Shown piece by piece: positions 31,453-42,329 of a DNA stretch of 64,000 nucleotides. This DNA is from Paulinella micropora (taxonomy: Eukaryota > Cercozoa > Imbricatea > Euglyphida > Paulinellidae). The notes under the pieces were generated by a model that was given only the letters and a program-made list of their open reading frames with translations, did no database searches and was not told the DNA's origin. A program made the translations under genes and the position numbers. Location: NCBI GenBank assembly GCA_019918135.1, contig WBZZ01001393.1:62001-126000 (forward strand), read 5' to 3'. Numbering within the stretch: the stretch's first letter is position 1; each line of letters begins with the position of its first letter.

Positions 31453-33472
31453 TATCAAAGGCAAAAGTCCGTCCACCTAGGGTTTATAGGAATAAGAGCG
31501 GGAGACCTTATATTATCCAGAAGGGTAAAAAATATTATCTTAATTTTGGTAAGAAAACAAATGATTTAAGCACATTACAAATCGTTAAACTTTTTATGAA
31601 ATATATTGGTAAGCCAAGGCCACAAAGGCAGGGCCGCAAACCAAGGGAAAAAATAATCAAATCTGATTTCAATCGTCTTGAACACGAGAACAGAAACCAG
31701 ATACAAAGCAACTTACAAAAGAAATATGAGTTAATACATGACGAGGAAGAAAAGGAAAAGAAGAAGAGGGAAGATGTGATAGAAGAAAAGAAAAGGCTAG
31801 AAAGAAAAGACATAGCAGATGCCGAGGAACAAAAAGAAATAAAGGACAGGGAACACAAAAGAGAACTGGCGGAGATAAATGAACGACAAGAACAAAAAGC
31901 CAGAGAACTAAGAAGGGAGCAAAAACTCATAGAAGATGTAAAATATGAAGAAGACAGAAAAAATAGGATACAAGCATTACCACCGCCACCACAATATCAA
32001 TATATTATGCCGCCACAGCAGGGACAACCACAAGCACCGCCATTAGGAGCACCACCACAAGCACCGCCATTACCTAATTTAGGAGATGAAGCACCATTGA
32101 AAACGAAAGAGCAATATGAGGAAGAAAAAAAGCAAAAGCAGAAAGATATTGAAACACTGAAATTAGCAGGATATACAGATAAGTTCATAAAAAAGATGAG
32201 TCGTAAAGACTTACAAAAAGCCAGTCAAGATATTAAGACGGCTACAGCCACAGCTACATCTTTAGAGGAGCAGAAAAAGTTAGCAGAGAATATAAAGAAA
32301 AACTTGAAAAGGAAGAAAAGAAAGCAGAAGAAAAGGGTAAGCATTTTGAAAATTTACAAATTAATCAATTTTTAATCTCTGCATTTTCAAAAACTTATTA
32401 CCCAAACATTACTATAAAAGAGTTAGCACAGGCTTTAAAAAAGAGACTAGATAGTGATGGACATAAAAAATTAAATTACAAAGACACTTCAAAGTGGATA
32501 ATTAACATGATTAAAAGGTTTAATATTGATGTTGGAAATGAAAAGGAAAACGTAAAAAGAAAAGTAGCGGATTATGCTAAATATGAAGAGTATATGGGTA
32601 TTAATGAGCAAAAAGGTAGTGGAGCGAAGACATTAGAAGAATTAATTGATAAGGTATTTTCAATAGCGAAAAAAAAATACTTAGCCCGCAAAGATTGGAA
32701 ACGCACAATGAACAAACATGATTTTGTAAATACTCTAACGAACAAAATGACTTCCGATCCAAATTTAGATAAACGAGTTTCAACGGATTTAAATATTGAC
32801 GAGGGAATGCCACAACAACTACCACTACCATTAGAGCCACGGCCATAGCAACCAGAGCCACAGCAACCAGAGCCAGAGGAGGGGATTTCACCCCCTACCA
32901 TACCACCGAGCGTCGCGGAGACGCCACAGCAACCAGAGCCAGAGGAGCCACAGCAACCAGAGGAACAACAGGGTGAGGGTCGCGGTTTAATGACTAATGA
33001 AATAGATGATATAATGAAAAAATATGGATGGTATCTCGGAGCAATAGCCAGTGATGAAATTTACAAGTTGAAGCCAGGAAGCAGAAAGCAATACGGATTT
33101 ATTATGAATTTGGACAATCACAAACAAGCAGGGTCTCATTGGATCGCCGTATGGATAAGTCTAGATAAAGACAGGAGTGTTGAAGTCTATGACCCATTAG
33201 CACTTTATGAGCCGACAGAAGACTTTCAACAACAAATGAAACAACTAATTGACCGAAGCCATCCCGATAGTTATTTGTTAATCAAGGTCAATCAAGTAAA
33301 GCAACAATCAAACACCTCAGACACATGTGGTTGGCATAGTATGAGATTTTTAATGGAGCGGGCGAAAGGCAACCGATTTAAGTTTGCTAGTGGCTATACA
33401 GACTTAAAAGAAGAAGAAGCGGAGAAATTAAAAGCACAGAATGGGTATGGTAATTTTGATACATGCATATAA
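31434..33472 (+). pseudogene. coiled-coil protein fused to adenain-like cysteine protease
   Basis: About 680 codons with one frame change (near 32330) and one TAG (32846-32848). N-terminus: PPRVYRNKSGRPYIIQKGKKYY; a long charged coiled coil (about 100-190); Pro-rich linker with APPLGAPPQAPPL; a Lys-rich helical part; a PQQPEPEEPQQPE linker; then the protease. Catalytic set: His in SHWIAVWI (codon at 33137), Asp in VYDPL, Gln seven residues before Cys in SDTCGWH (33326), the H-D-Q-C order and spacing of adenovirus protease/Ulp1 enzymes, which mature capsid precursors at GG sites. The ATG at 33 codons upstream of the His motif region (32990) could make the protease alone. Confidence 0.8.
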
Positions 33473-33504
33473 AAATATTTTCTAATATATAGATTTTTGA
33501 GGTT

Positions 33505-33532
33505 GTAGGTGGTTTTTATAAAAAGCACCTAC
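33505..33532 (+). promoter_or_regulatory. hairpin just before the penton ATG
   Basis: GTAGGTG (33505-33511) pairs with CACCTAC (33526-33532), with a T5/A5 inner stem, ending one base before the ATG at 33534. Could be a terminator for the protease transcript or a 5' UTR control. TAATATATAG at about 33483-33492 is a candidate promoter core. Confidence 0.5.
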
Positions 33533-33533
33533 G

Positions 33534-34314
33534 ATGGAGTATAAAGGAGGGAGAAGTTCGGGTATCTATTACATAAACAGTAAAAACAGAATAACAGGCA
33601 CAGATAGCGACTTTACACACGAAATAAACTTAAAATCACTAGACAATCCCACACATTGTAAAATTCTTCATATTTATGTTCCAAAATCTTATTACTCTGT
33701 GGCTTCACCATATAATACTTTTACATTATCCGAAGACGGGTATGAGGCTTTAATTACGATACCTGAGGGAAACTACACAATGAACAATCTAAAAAATAAG
33801 TTGTCGGAGGTGCTAACCGCGGACAGCCCAAATAATTATACTTATGTTGTATCCAGTAATAATACCAACATAGACCCAGAGGATGGTAAATTAACATTCA
33901 GTGTTTCAAATAACGGAGGTATTCAACCGCGGTTTATATTTGATGCGGATACACGTATTCATGAGGTTATGGGTTTTGATAGAAATTCAACATATTTCTT
34001 TACTAATCATTTCATTAAATCGCCAAATGTGATTATTCTAACTGGCGAAAAAACTCTGTATCTTCAATCGGACTTAGTGGTGAAGGAGATAATAAATTCC
34101 ATTTGGAGCCGTTATACACGACGGAAGTGGGTCAGAGTATGTTAAGAAATTATCAACCAGTTCAAATAATGTATATAGGTTTTATCTTACAGACGAAAAC
34201 GACCAAGCGATTAATCTTAATGGGCTAGGTATTGTAATGACATTATTAATTTACAGAGAGACTAATTATTTTAATTTATTTACATCCTTTTTCAATTTGT
34301 TAAAGGTGAGGTAA
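33534..34314 (+). pseudogene. penton (minor capsid) protein, frameshifted
   Basis: About 260 codons. Start MEYKGGRSSGIYYINSKNR; DFTHEINLK, CKILHIYVPKSYYSV, ITIPEGNYTMNNLKNKLSE and KTLYLQSDLV are typical of the single-jelly-roll penton of Polintons and large DNA viruses, which forms the capsid vertices. The frame is lost after SDLV (34145); the expected end, FYLTDENDQAINLNG and MTLLIY, is read in another frame to a stop at 34312-34314, so one or two small indels lie between 34080 and 34140. It sits directly before the major capsid gene, the usual order. Confidence 0.8.
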
Positions 34315-34400
34315 GGTAATTAATTAATTTTAGAATTATTTATTTTTTCTATAAATATATTCTGGTGAATTAGTTAATACAGTACTTCAAAAAAAACAAA

Positions 34401-35891
34401 ATGCCAACTCAACACGGCGGAGAATTAGACTTCAGTAAGACTGATTATATCAGTGCTTCGTATCGCTTGAACAAGCTAGCCCCTCGTGAGGGATCTGCTT
34501 CATTTGAAGTCACTACTGCGGGAGGTCAAGAACGATCATTTGACCTTATTAGCCGACCTTTTAATCTCGCTCGGTCATATTTGAGTTTTACTTATACTAT
34601 GAGAGCGCCTCTTGTTGCCAACACTTATACTAGAATTTTTATGGATTGCCTTTCGCAAATTTCTCAAATTCAACTTCAGACCCGTAGCGGTGTTTATCTG
34701 TGCGACGTTAACAACCTTAGACATGTGACTAAGATGTTGTGGAAACCAGAAATGAGCTTGAAGGATTTCCTTGACCTTCCTAACCACGGGGATGCTAGTG
34801 GATACGGATGTATGCTCCAAAAGTGTAATGCTAACGGATTGATTAACATTAGTGCCGTTGAAGGAACTAGAACAGCCTTTCGTGCGGCCGCTGATGGTAA
34901 TAACGATGTTGCTGCCGCAACTCAGGGTCTATTGCGAGAGCCAGTGATTTCTGCTCGTCGTCACGATGATGCTGCTTTGACGACTGGAGTTGGAGCACTA
35001 TCCGCCGTAAATGTTAATTACAACGAGGCGAAGTATCTTGTGGGAAGTGGAGCAACTGCCGCTTTGGCCATTAATGTTAAAATTCCTTTGGGTATGATTA
35101 TTAACACTATTTTCGCACTTGATAAGACTATTATGTTTCCAGAGATTTTGACTATGCGAATTGAGTGGAGTGCTACTGACAGAACCGGTTATACGGTGAC
35201 GAATGGTGCCGCTACTTGTATTAGCACTGCTTATCTTGCCGCACTAAATGCTACACTGCCTATGGCTGTATCTGCTGATGTTACCAATCTTAACTTGTTT
35301 CTTGCTGTTGAAACAAACCCCGACGTTATTCAATCAATTCAACAGAAGATTGCTAGCCCCGAAGGTATGAACTTCAATATCGATTATCCCTATGTTTATA
35401 AGAATTCAATTGGAGCAACCACAACCCAAAATATTATTATGCGATTTGACAGAGGCCATGGTCGCCGTTTGAAGAAGATTTATCGCTCAGTTTTTAACAC
35501 CGAAGAAAGGAAGAACACTGCTTATGACCATGATAATCGCACAGCAGCAAAGATCGCTACTTTATACACTACTCTAGACGGAGCACGTCAGCAAGAGTTT
35601 AACATTGACTGCGCCTCTGAAGAAGACTATATGCACCTGAAGCCAAAGATTGAGGGTTCAGCCTTGATGAATAATGATGTGTATAAATACAACTGGTTCT
35701 GGGTTGATGCTTGGGATAATACCCGCCCGCTATTCAGCAAAGACCAAAATGAAATCAGCGGTTTAAGTCTTGATACTGAGCGACGATGGGAGTTTATTGG
35801 TACTAATGCGGGAACTGCTCTTAACCACTACACCGTGGCAATCACTAAGCGAGAGGTTCAGGTTAAGGCAAATATGATTACGATTTCATAA
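34401..35891 (+). CDS. Polinton major capsid protein (double jelly roll)
   Basis: 496 residues, intact. N-terminus MPTQHGGELDFSKTDYISAS, then PREGSASFEVTTAGGQERSF and FDLISRPFNLARSYLSFTYT, a conserved opening of polintovirus capsid proteins; C-terminal parts FNIDYPYVYKN and FRDFMHL-like YMHLKPKIEG. Length and position right after the penton gene fit the double-jelly-roll capsid family, which builds hexameric capsomers. A TATAAATATATTC box lies about 40 bases before the ATG, so its leader is longer than most in this element. Codon use is richer in G/C third positions than its neighbours. Confidence 0.85.
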   Translation: MPTQHGGELDFSKTDYISASYRLNKLAPREGSASFEVTTAGGQERSFDLISRPFNLARSYLSFTYTMRAPLVANTYTRIFMDCLSQISQIQLQTRSGVYLCDVNNLRHVTKMLWKPEMSLKDFLDLPNHGDASGYGCMLQKCNANGLINISAVEGTRTAFRAAADGNNDVAAATQGLLREPVISARRHDDAALTTGVGALSAVNVNYNEAKYLVGSGATAALAINVKIPLGMIINTIFALDKTIMFPEILTMRIEWSATDRTGYTVTNGAATCISTAYLAALNATLPMAVSADVTNLNLFLAVETNPDVIQSIQQKIASPEGMNFNIDYPYVYKNSIGATTTQNIIMRFDRGHGRRLKKIYRSVFNTEERKNTAYDHDNRTAAKIATLYTTLDGARQQEFNIDCASEEDYMHLKPKIEGSALMNNDVYKYNWFWVDAWDNTRPLFSKDQNEISGLSLDTERRWEFIGTNAGTALNHYTVAITKREVQVKANMITIS

Positions 35892-35963
35892 CTCCGACAG
35901 TGAGGTAATAGGTAATTATTAATTTTGATAGTTAATTTATTTTTTTGATAATATAGACCAACA

Positions 35964-37202
35964 ATGTCCCACCAGAGAAATTTGGTAGCACAAAATCCCG
36001 AAGGAGATTTCGTAAATGTAAAAGTCGGGCATGATGGTTATCTTGAGACTAATGTTGAAAAAACAGCATTTGGTGAATTAGCAACATCACAATACACACC
36101 GATTATACAAGAAACATTTATGTATAATGTAAATACCTCTAAGTGGAACACAAGCACTACTAGTGCTACATTAGAGCAAAAGAGTGCTATGACATATCTA
36201 ACAACACAGGCAGTTGGAGGTTCAAGATTATTCATTGAAACAAAAAAGAAAATTAAATATCGTGCTGGTATGGGTGTATGTGTCAGATTTACTGCTTTGT
36301 GGAATACAAATGAAGCAGGCGGATATTCATCTTATGTAAGTATTGGTGATTCCTTCTTGACGGACGGATTTTTCTTCTCAAGAGAAAATAGTGTAATGAA
36401 AATATACCAATTAAACAACTCCACTGTCATTACCGAGGTTAAACAAAGTCAATGGAATGTAGATAAAGCAGATGGAAGCGACTACTTACCAGCCATTGAT
36501 TTCAGTAAGGGTAATGTATTTCAGATTAAATACCAATACTTAGGTTTTGGTCAGATATCATTTTATATTGAAAATCCGAACACGGGGCTATTTCAACTAG
36601 TCCATGCTATACGATATGCTAACAGCAAAACTGCTCCATCTCTTAATAATACTACTTTACCATTCTTGGCTTCTATAGCAGTTGGTGCTAATCCGCAAAT
36701 CCAAAATCTTATAATTGCCAGTGTTGGATGCTTTATTGAAGGAACTGAAATCATAAGAGGTATTCCATTTATTTATGAAAGAACAGCAAATACAACGAAT
36801 GTAGCAACTCATGCTTTTACTATGAGAAATAATACTAATATTATTGGAAACACTATTGCTAATTATAGTATAGTGTATCCTAGACGGCTAAACGTCTTAA
36901 ATACAGATGGTAAATCTGGTGTAATCATTAAAGTAATAAAAAATGCTACCCTTACTGGTGCTGTCTATGCTGAAAACAATACTAATACAAGTCTGGTTTC
37001 GTTTGATACTACCGCAACTATTGCTGGTGGAAATACTATTGCCGTTGTATTTGTTAATACGAATGATGCTCAAAGCATTGATTTTAATGATTATGATTTA
37101 GATGATATGTTGCCAAACGAAAGGCTTACTATAACAGCGCAGGCTACTACAAATCAGACTATAAGTATTCAGTATGCTTTTACTTGGTTAGAAGACCCAT
37201 GA
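35964..37202 (+). CDS. virion surface/spike-like protein
   Basis: 412 residues, intact. MSHQRNLVAQNPEGDFVNVK, then TAFGELATSQYTPIIQETFMYNVNT, a pattern I associate with surface proteins of phages and large viruses (recollection, not searched). The middle has alternating beta character (MGVCVRFTALWNTNEAGGYSS, DGFFFSREN), compatible with a concanavalin-like sandwich, and a C-terminal beta-rich part (TLTGAVYAENN, LDDMLPNERLTIT). It follows the capsid gene with an ATATA box 9 bases before the ATG. A role in attachment or capsid decoration is likely, not proven. Confidence 0.6.
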   Translation: MSHQRNLVAQNPEGDFVNVKVGHDGYLETNVEKTAFGELATSQYTPIIQETFMYNVNTSKWNTSTTSATLEQKSAMTYLTTQAVGGSRLFIETKKKIKYRAGMGVCVRFTALWNTNEAGGYSSYVSIGDSFLTDGFFFSRENSVMKIYQLNNSTVITEVKQSQWNVDKADGSDYLPAIDFSKGNVFQIKYQYLGFGQISFYIENPNTGLFQLVHAIRYANSKTAPSLNNTTLPFLASIAVGANPQIQNLIIASVGCFIEGTEIIRGIPFIYERTANTTNVATHAFTMRNNTNIIGNTIANYSIVYPRRLNVLNTDGKSGVIIKVIKNATLTGAVYAENNTNTSLVSFDTTATIAGGNTIAVVFVNTNDAQSIDFNDYDLDDMLPNERLTITAQATTNQTISIQYAFTWLEDP

Positions 37203-37242
37203 AAGCAAAAAAAACGAAAACGGAAGTGTGGATTTTCGAATA

Positions 37243-37724
37243 TCACTTTTTAAAATACTTGATAAAATTATTTTTTCTAACTTCATTCATTTCTTCATTT
37301 TTTTCTAGAAATGAAAGTACACATGCCACATCGCAAAATCTATCATCGTCAATTGAAACTGATAACACATTTTTTTCTTACACTCTTTACAAGGTGCTTT
37401 ATTTAATATATATCCTTCTTCTGTACATGTAGCATTCGCTATTTCTTCGCCAACATTAGCCTTGATTTCGGTAATTCCAGTCTCTTTTAAATCAGTCGCC
37501 GTAAATGGTGTGCTTGGTTCCTCCAATGGAATAACTACTTTCGCATTGTCATGCTTACCGAAGGTCGCAACTTCAACTTCGTTGGAGTCCCTCGGCTTGT
37601 ATTGCTCATAGAAAGATACAATGTCGGGCTTAGTCCATTTAATTGTCGGCTTTTTTATTTCGCCGTCAAGGTTCCATTTTTCAATTTCATTCAAGTAGTC
37701 TTGTTTGGTTGACAGGTCTGACAT
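37243..37724 (-). CDS. protein with C-terminal FCS/MYM-type zinc finger, frameshift at A7
   Basis: 139 codons are open to 37305. N-terminus MSDLSTKQDYLNEIEKWNLD, then KPTIKWTKPDIVSFYEQYKP, which looks helical. Near the end is CKECKKK at an A7 run (37370-37376); one base of slip gives a frame with a second pair, FCDVAC, and a Lys/Asn-rich end stopping at 37243-37245. C-x2-C ... FC-x3-C is the FCS or MYM finger pattern. Likely a nucleic-acid-binding or regulatory protein. Convergent with the spike gene, 40 bases apart. ATATA directly follows the ATG on the upstream side (37726-37730). Confidence 0.6.
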
Positions 37725-37763
37725 GATATATAAAGATTTTTTAAAAATCTTTTAGCAAAAATA

Positions 37764-38050
37764 TTAAATGTATTTTTTTACTTCACTTTTAATGTCAGTA
37801 AATTTCTCAAACCACGGCTGTTTCATAACCCATTCAAGGTATGGCTTATCAATAGTTGCAACATCTTGAATTTTCTTACTTTATACTTACCGAATGGAAA
37901 AATATCCTTTGGCTTGCCTTCTCTACTTTTTTCAATTGCCTTAATTTCTTCGTCAATCATCTGTTGAACATCTCTTACTGAAAAGAATTCCTTATTCTTC
38001 TCAATTGAAAGTTGTCCAAATTCTTCAGATAGTCTGGTGAGGGTGGTCAT
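37764..38050 (-). CDS. DUF3820-like small protein, frameshifted
   Basis: Begins MTTLTRLSEEFGQLSIEK, then IFPFGKYK. After a one-base frame change near 37870 the expected continuation (KPYLEWVMKQPWFEKF) is read to a stop at 37764-37766. The FPFGKYKG ... YLEW pattern is that of the DUF3820/exonuclease-associated family found in phages and large viruses; biochemical role unknown. TCTATATAGA at about 38055-38063 precedes the ATG. Confidence 0.6.
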
Positions 38051-38088
38051 TGGTCTATATAGAGTGGTAAAAAATTTTATGGAAAAAA

Positions 38089-41000
38089 TTAATTATTTGA
38101 TAATTTTTTTTTTAATCCAAAAGGTCCAGTTTCAATCGCATTCTCTACCATTCCGATAACTTGTCTTTTCTTATATGTAAAACTAAATATCTGTTCTAAG
38201 TATTCGCTTGTTATTTTTTTCTTTTGTTTATCTCTTGTAATTTTGTTGTTTTCTATTATAACTACTTTTCCAGATTTCTCAATTCGCTTAGCAATCCGTA
38301 ATTCTTCATCAGTCTCCAACAATTCAGCCAGTTCATTTTTGCCATTCTCAAATAATTCAGTGTTCGTAATACCTAGCCCACAACTTATTACACTTAACAT
38401 ATTCGGTAACTTCAATGCTTTTTTCGTTTCATAGTTTATACTAAATCCTTTTACTTTCATACTGGCTTTACCATTATCTAATAAGTATCCATAACAGTTC
38501 GGACCACCTCCAACAAAGGTTTTTATTTTTGCTCCTTTCAATTCATCAGTCCAATCTCCAAGTAAATCGCCTGTCTCTACATCTGCCTTATTAATTTCTT
38601 TGTTAGTCGTATATATTACACTGTCTGTGTCATGATACAATATCCTATTACCTAATCTGTCCATCATGTTGTAAAGTCTCATTCTCGCGTGGCATGTAGT
38701 AAATAAAGCAACCACGATATTTGTTTTAATCGGGTCGCTCACCGCATCCTGTTTTAAGTCATAACTGGCTTCTACAATTTGATCGTTAATTATGTTAATA
38801 TTTATATTATCCACTGATTTATCGTTCAATAGTTTGTATAAGGTATCTTTATCCTTTATCATTTTATTCTGTGTCTTATTTTGTTTCTGTCCAAACTTGC
38901 CCCATAAAGAGTTCAAGCACAACTTTGCCACTGCTCGCCGTCCTTCGTTTTTAAATATTTTGCTTTCATCCATCTTAGCTCCCATTTTGATTTCCATGCT
39001 GTTTATGTAATTTTGTTTTTCTGCTTCCGTATTACATCCCGCGGAATATCCGCTGGACTCTTGTTTTACTTTCAAGAATGTCTTTATGTATTCTTTGAAT
39101 AAGCTACTGCTTTGTTCTTTCCAGTGCCATACTTCATATACTTTTATCAACTTATACCCTTTGTCTAAGGCCTTGTAAATTTCTGGAGTTGCCCATGTAC
39201 CAGTTATTGCTCGTTCTTTATCTGTGTGCTTACTTTCTCCGTGTTGCTCGGTCATTCCGCACTTATCGCATAAGTAATACATCATCTTACCTCTGTCCGC
39301 CTTCGGTAAGACTGGGTGTAGTAAGCCTCTAGGTGGTAGCATCTTAACCTTAGCAACTCCAAAATATTCTCTGTTTATAATTTTGTTTTTCATATTTTTC
39401 TTTGCTCCTCGTTGCTTGGACGTATTATGATATGGTGCCCGCTTGGATAAAGGTCGTAATACATCACGGTCGGATAAAGTGAGCATATGTCAATATATTT
39501 CGCATACTCATTATCATGTCGTGATTTCCAATATAATTTCAGAGCATTCACTCTACCCCCAAACATTGCCTCTCGTGGGTTTAGTCCTTCTTGTTCAGTA
39601 ATTCGTTCGTTTGTATCCTCTGCCAGTCTTCCACTGGTTTTCATCAGGCTCCATTCGCACTCCCAGATACTTATTACTTTTGCTTGTTCGTTAAGTTGTT
39701 TTTCTCTTCTCATTGTCTCCTTGTATAGTTCGCCCATGGTCTTATTCTTCTTCACATTCAAAGCATTGCTATTCCAACACTTATCACATCCGTGCCAATG
39801 ACACCCGTAAAACTCATAAGCGGTTTTGTTTTTCTCATCCCATCCATCTACATACACACGAGATTGCCCGAGTTGAAACATTTTTTCACCTCCGTTGAAT
39901 GCGTGTTTAATATCAGTTTTATCTAACCTGCTTCTGTATGCTAACCATTCTACACAAGCCCTAGAAGTCATCCTGTTTTGCTTTTCCGCTTTCAATATCG
40001 CAATTGAATTCTCTGGCATAAACTTAGCACGATACAAAGCCATAACACAACTCGCAATAGTTGTATATTGAAAAGGGTCAATACCAAACTCTAGAAACTG
40101 GTTTCTAAAATCTATACAACCCTTCCTCAGTATATCAACATCTGAATGACAATACTCTGCGATTTCCTTCGCCATATCAAACCTGTTATGTGCTTTCACT
40201 TGCATACCATTCAAGAAATTCTTTTCGTTTATCTCCTCGCATCGTGTCGTAGCCGTAATGTTTCTTATGTGGCATTACACCGACATAGTTTCTATTTTTA
40301 GCCGTATTGAAGAAGTGAGGAAAGAAACCTTTCTTAAGTTCCGTAAGTCCGAATGTCGTTGGAAAGTCTGACAATGGCATCGTAAGAAAACTTAGGCTGT
40401 CTATAAACCGATACTTCTTAAGTGTCATCATCATAATCTTACCACCTTCATAGATTACAAATGGAGTTTGTCCATTATCAACCAACCACTTAAGAATAAA
40501 CTGACAATCATAACCGCGGGCATTGTGCGCAATAAATGTAAATCCGCTGTGTTTAGTGTCAAAAGCCCAATTACAGAAATCTTGAATGTTCTTGTGAATT
40601 ACTGGGGAGGGGGTTTCACCCCCTACCATACCCCCACCTTTTTCGTCAAGGGTTTGGAAAGGGGCGGGGCCCCTTCCGTCGTAATACTGGCTTTCCGCAT
40701 GATTAACAATGTGCTCGCCTGTGTCCTGTGTCGCTTCAAAGTCAAAGAATATGTATTGCTCTGACGGCGGTAAGATTTCTTTTTGGACTATTTCACATTG
40801 GTGTTCAAGCGGTTTCACTAGTTTGCAATTTCGGCATTTCGCATATCCGCATTTGTGCTCATCCTTCTTTCTGTAATTAAGACCGCACGATTTACATTTC
40901 GCTTTAACATCGCAGTTTGTCGTCATGTGATTATTAAAGCATTCAGTGTTTGGAAACTTTCTATTACACTTTTCACATTCTTTCCACTGGCTCTTGTCAT

Positions 41001-42164
41001 TTATTCCCTTACATCCGTTGGTTTCACAGATACTACATTTGGCTTCACATGCATGTCTTTCCTTATACCCTCTTAGACATAACTCACAGAAATTCTTTTT
41101 CCTAGCATAGACTTCATGTTAGTTATGGCATCGTAATGTCCTTCAGTCTTTAGAATGTAAAGGTTAGTCAGCCGTTCTCCGTTCGCATCAAGTAGTTCTG
41201 TTTTATAAATGATTTTGTCAGGAAATTCAACAATAACCAGATTGTATTTAATGTGATTAGCAAATGTATTAATTTCTTGTATCCCACACACATCCTTAAT
41301 GACTTTCGCTTCATCGTGTAAAGTCTCTGCCATTTCCTGCTGTATCTTTCTTTTTCCCATTAGTATTGTCTTGAATTTTGGATGTTTTTCCATTTTTGCT
41401 TTGACTACAACGATTGCTCGTGCTAAACATAAGTTATCGCTGTTTGTAATACAGATTACTCCTTTCTTTCTGTATATATCCAATTTGTTCAAAACCTGTA
41501 GCCTTGTCCCGCCCGTAGGCATTTTAACAGATTTCAACACAAATTTTAATTTATCAAAGTTTATTCCGTTCTCATCCATGTAAAGACTTTCGTTGCTTTG
41601 AAATATTGCTGACAATCTTTCCAAAACTTTTTCAACCGAGATTTGATTAACTTTGTGTAAGCCTGTTGATACTTTTCCATAGTAATCAACAAACTCAATA
41701 CCTAGGCTAACCTTATCTTCGGGTGCTTGTCGTTTTACAAAGTCGTTCAACACAATCTCAATAAATCTTATTACATCGCGCATCGTAAATGATCGGAAGT
41801 TGCCGTTAATCCTTACCGCATATCGGCTTTCATTTATTCCTAGTTCGTGTTCCTTGCTGTCGTCCCTCATGATATCATAATTTCCATACCTCAACAAGTC
41901 TCTGTAATTTTCTTTCATCTCTTTTTTCTCTTCAATCGTAGGTAAAGGTGGTGCTATTGGTATAGCATGGTGTTCGAAATACACCGCACCTCTTACTTGG
42001 TTCAAGTAGTTTTGGGCTGTCGGTGTATCAATTTTATACCCCCTTACCTTCGGTTTGATATATAGCATATCCCGACCCCTGACAGACTTGATTTCGTAAT
42101 TTATCTTATATTCCCTTAATCTATCCAACCTGTAGACCTTGCCGTTATACGTGTGTGTCTCCAT
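38089..42164 (-). pseudogene. polB: Polinton protein-primed family B DNA polymerase, three frameshifts
   Basis: About 1,358 codons in four frames. 42164-41073: Polinton-specific N-terminus (DNLCLARAIVVVKAK). Frame change near 41090 leads into a Cys-rich region (CGYAKCRNCKLVKPLEHQC) and exonuclease motifs: FFDFEAT (Exo I), AHNARGYDCQF (Exo II). Change near 40200; then YCHSDVDIL (Exo III) and polymerase motif A DICSLYPTVM. Change near 39415; then motif B (KLCLNSLWGKFGQ), motif C (YHDTDSVIY) and the KKR region. All catalytic motifs are preserved. It replicates the element, presumably using a terminal protein as primer. A GC-rich insert of about 25 codons lies at 40600-40680. Confidence 0.9.
40604..40680. 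repeat. GC-rich palindromic insert in the polymerase gene
   Basis: The 28-nt segment 40606-40633 (GGAGGGGG...CCATACCC) matches 32878-32904 in the protease gene in 26 of 27 positions, in the same plus-strand orientation although the genes run oppositely. A second palindrome, GGAAAGGGGC...GCCCCTTCC, is at 40656-40677. Both are much richer in GC than the surrounding virus and lie between Exo I and Exo II, in frame. Confidence 0.65.
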
Positions 42165-42329
42165 GTTTGATAATAGTATATCAAGGAAAATATAATTTTA
42201 TAAAATTAAAATATTTGTCTGCCTCAATCGGTCGTCCCCTCGTGGCCTCGTGTGTGCCCCTAAAAATAAGGACCCTCCTTGTCTTTAAATGGAAATTCAG
42301 TGGTTTCCGCAGAGAAACCTTTTTGATTA
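42165..42329. other. intergenic region with hairpin
   Basis: TAGTATATC at about 42174-42182 lies upstream of the polymerase ATG. GGTTTCCGCAGAGAAACC (about 42301-42318) can form a hairpin; it resembles GTTTCTGTAGAGAAAC near 42961, at the inner edge of the right inverted repeat. Confidence 0.45.
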
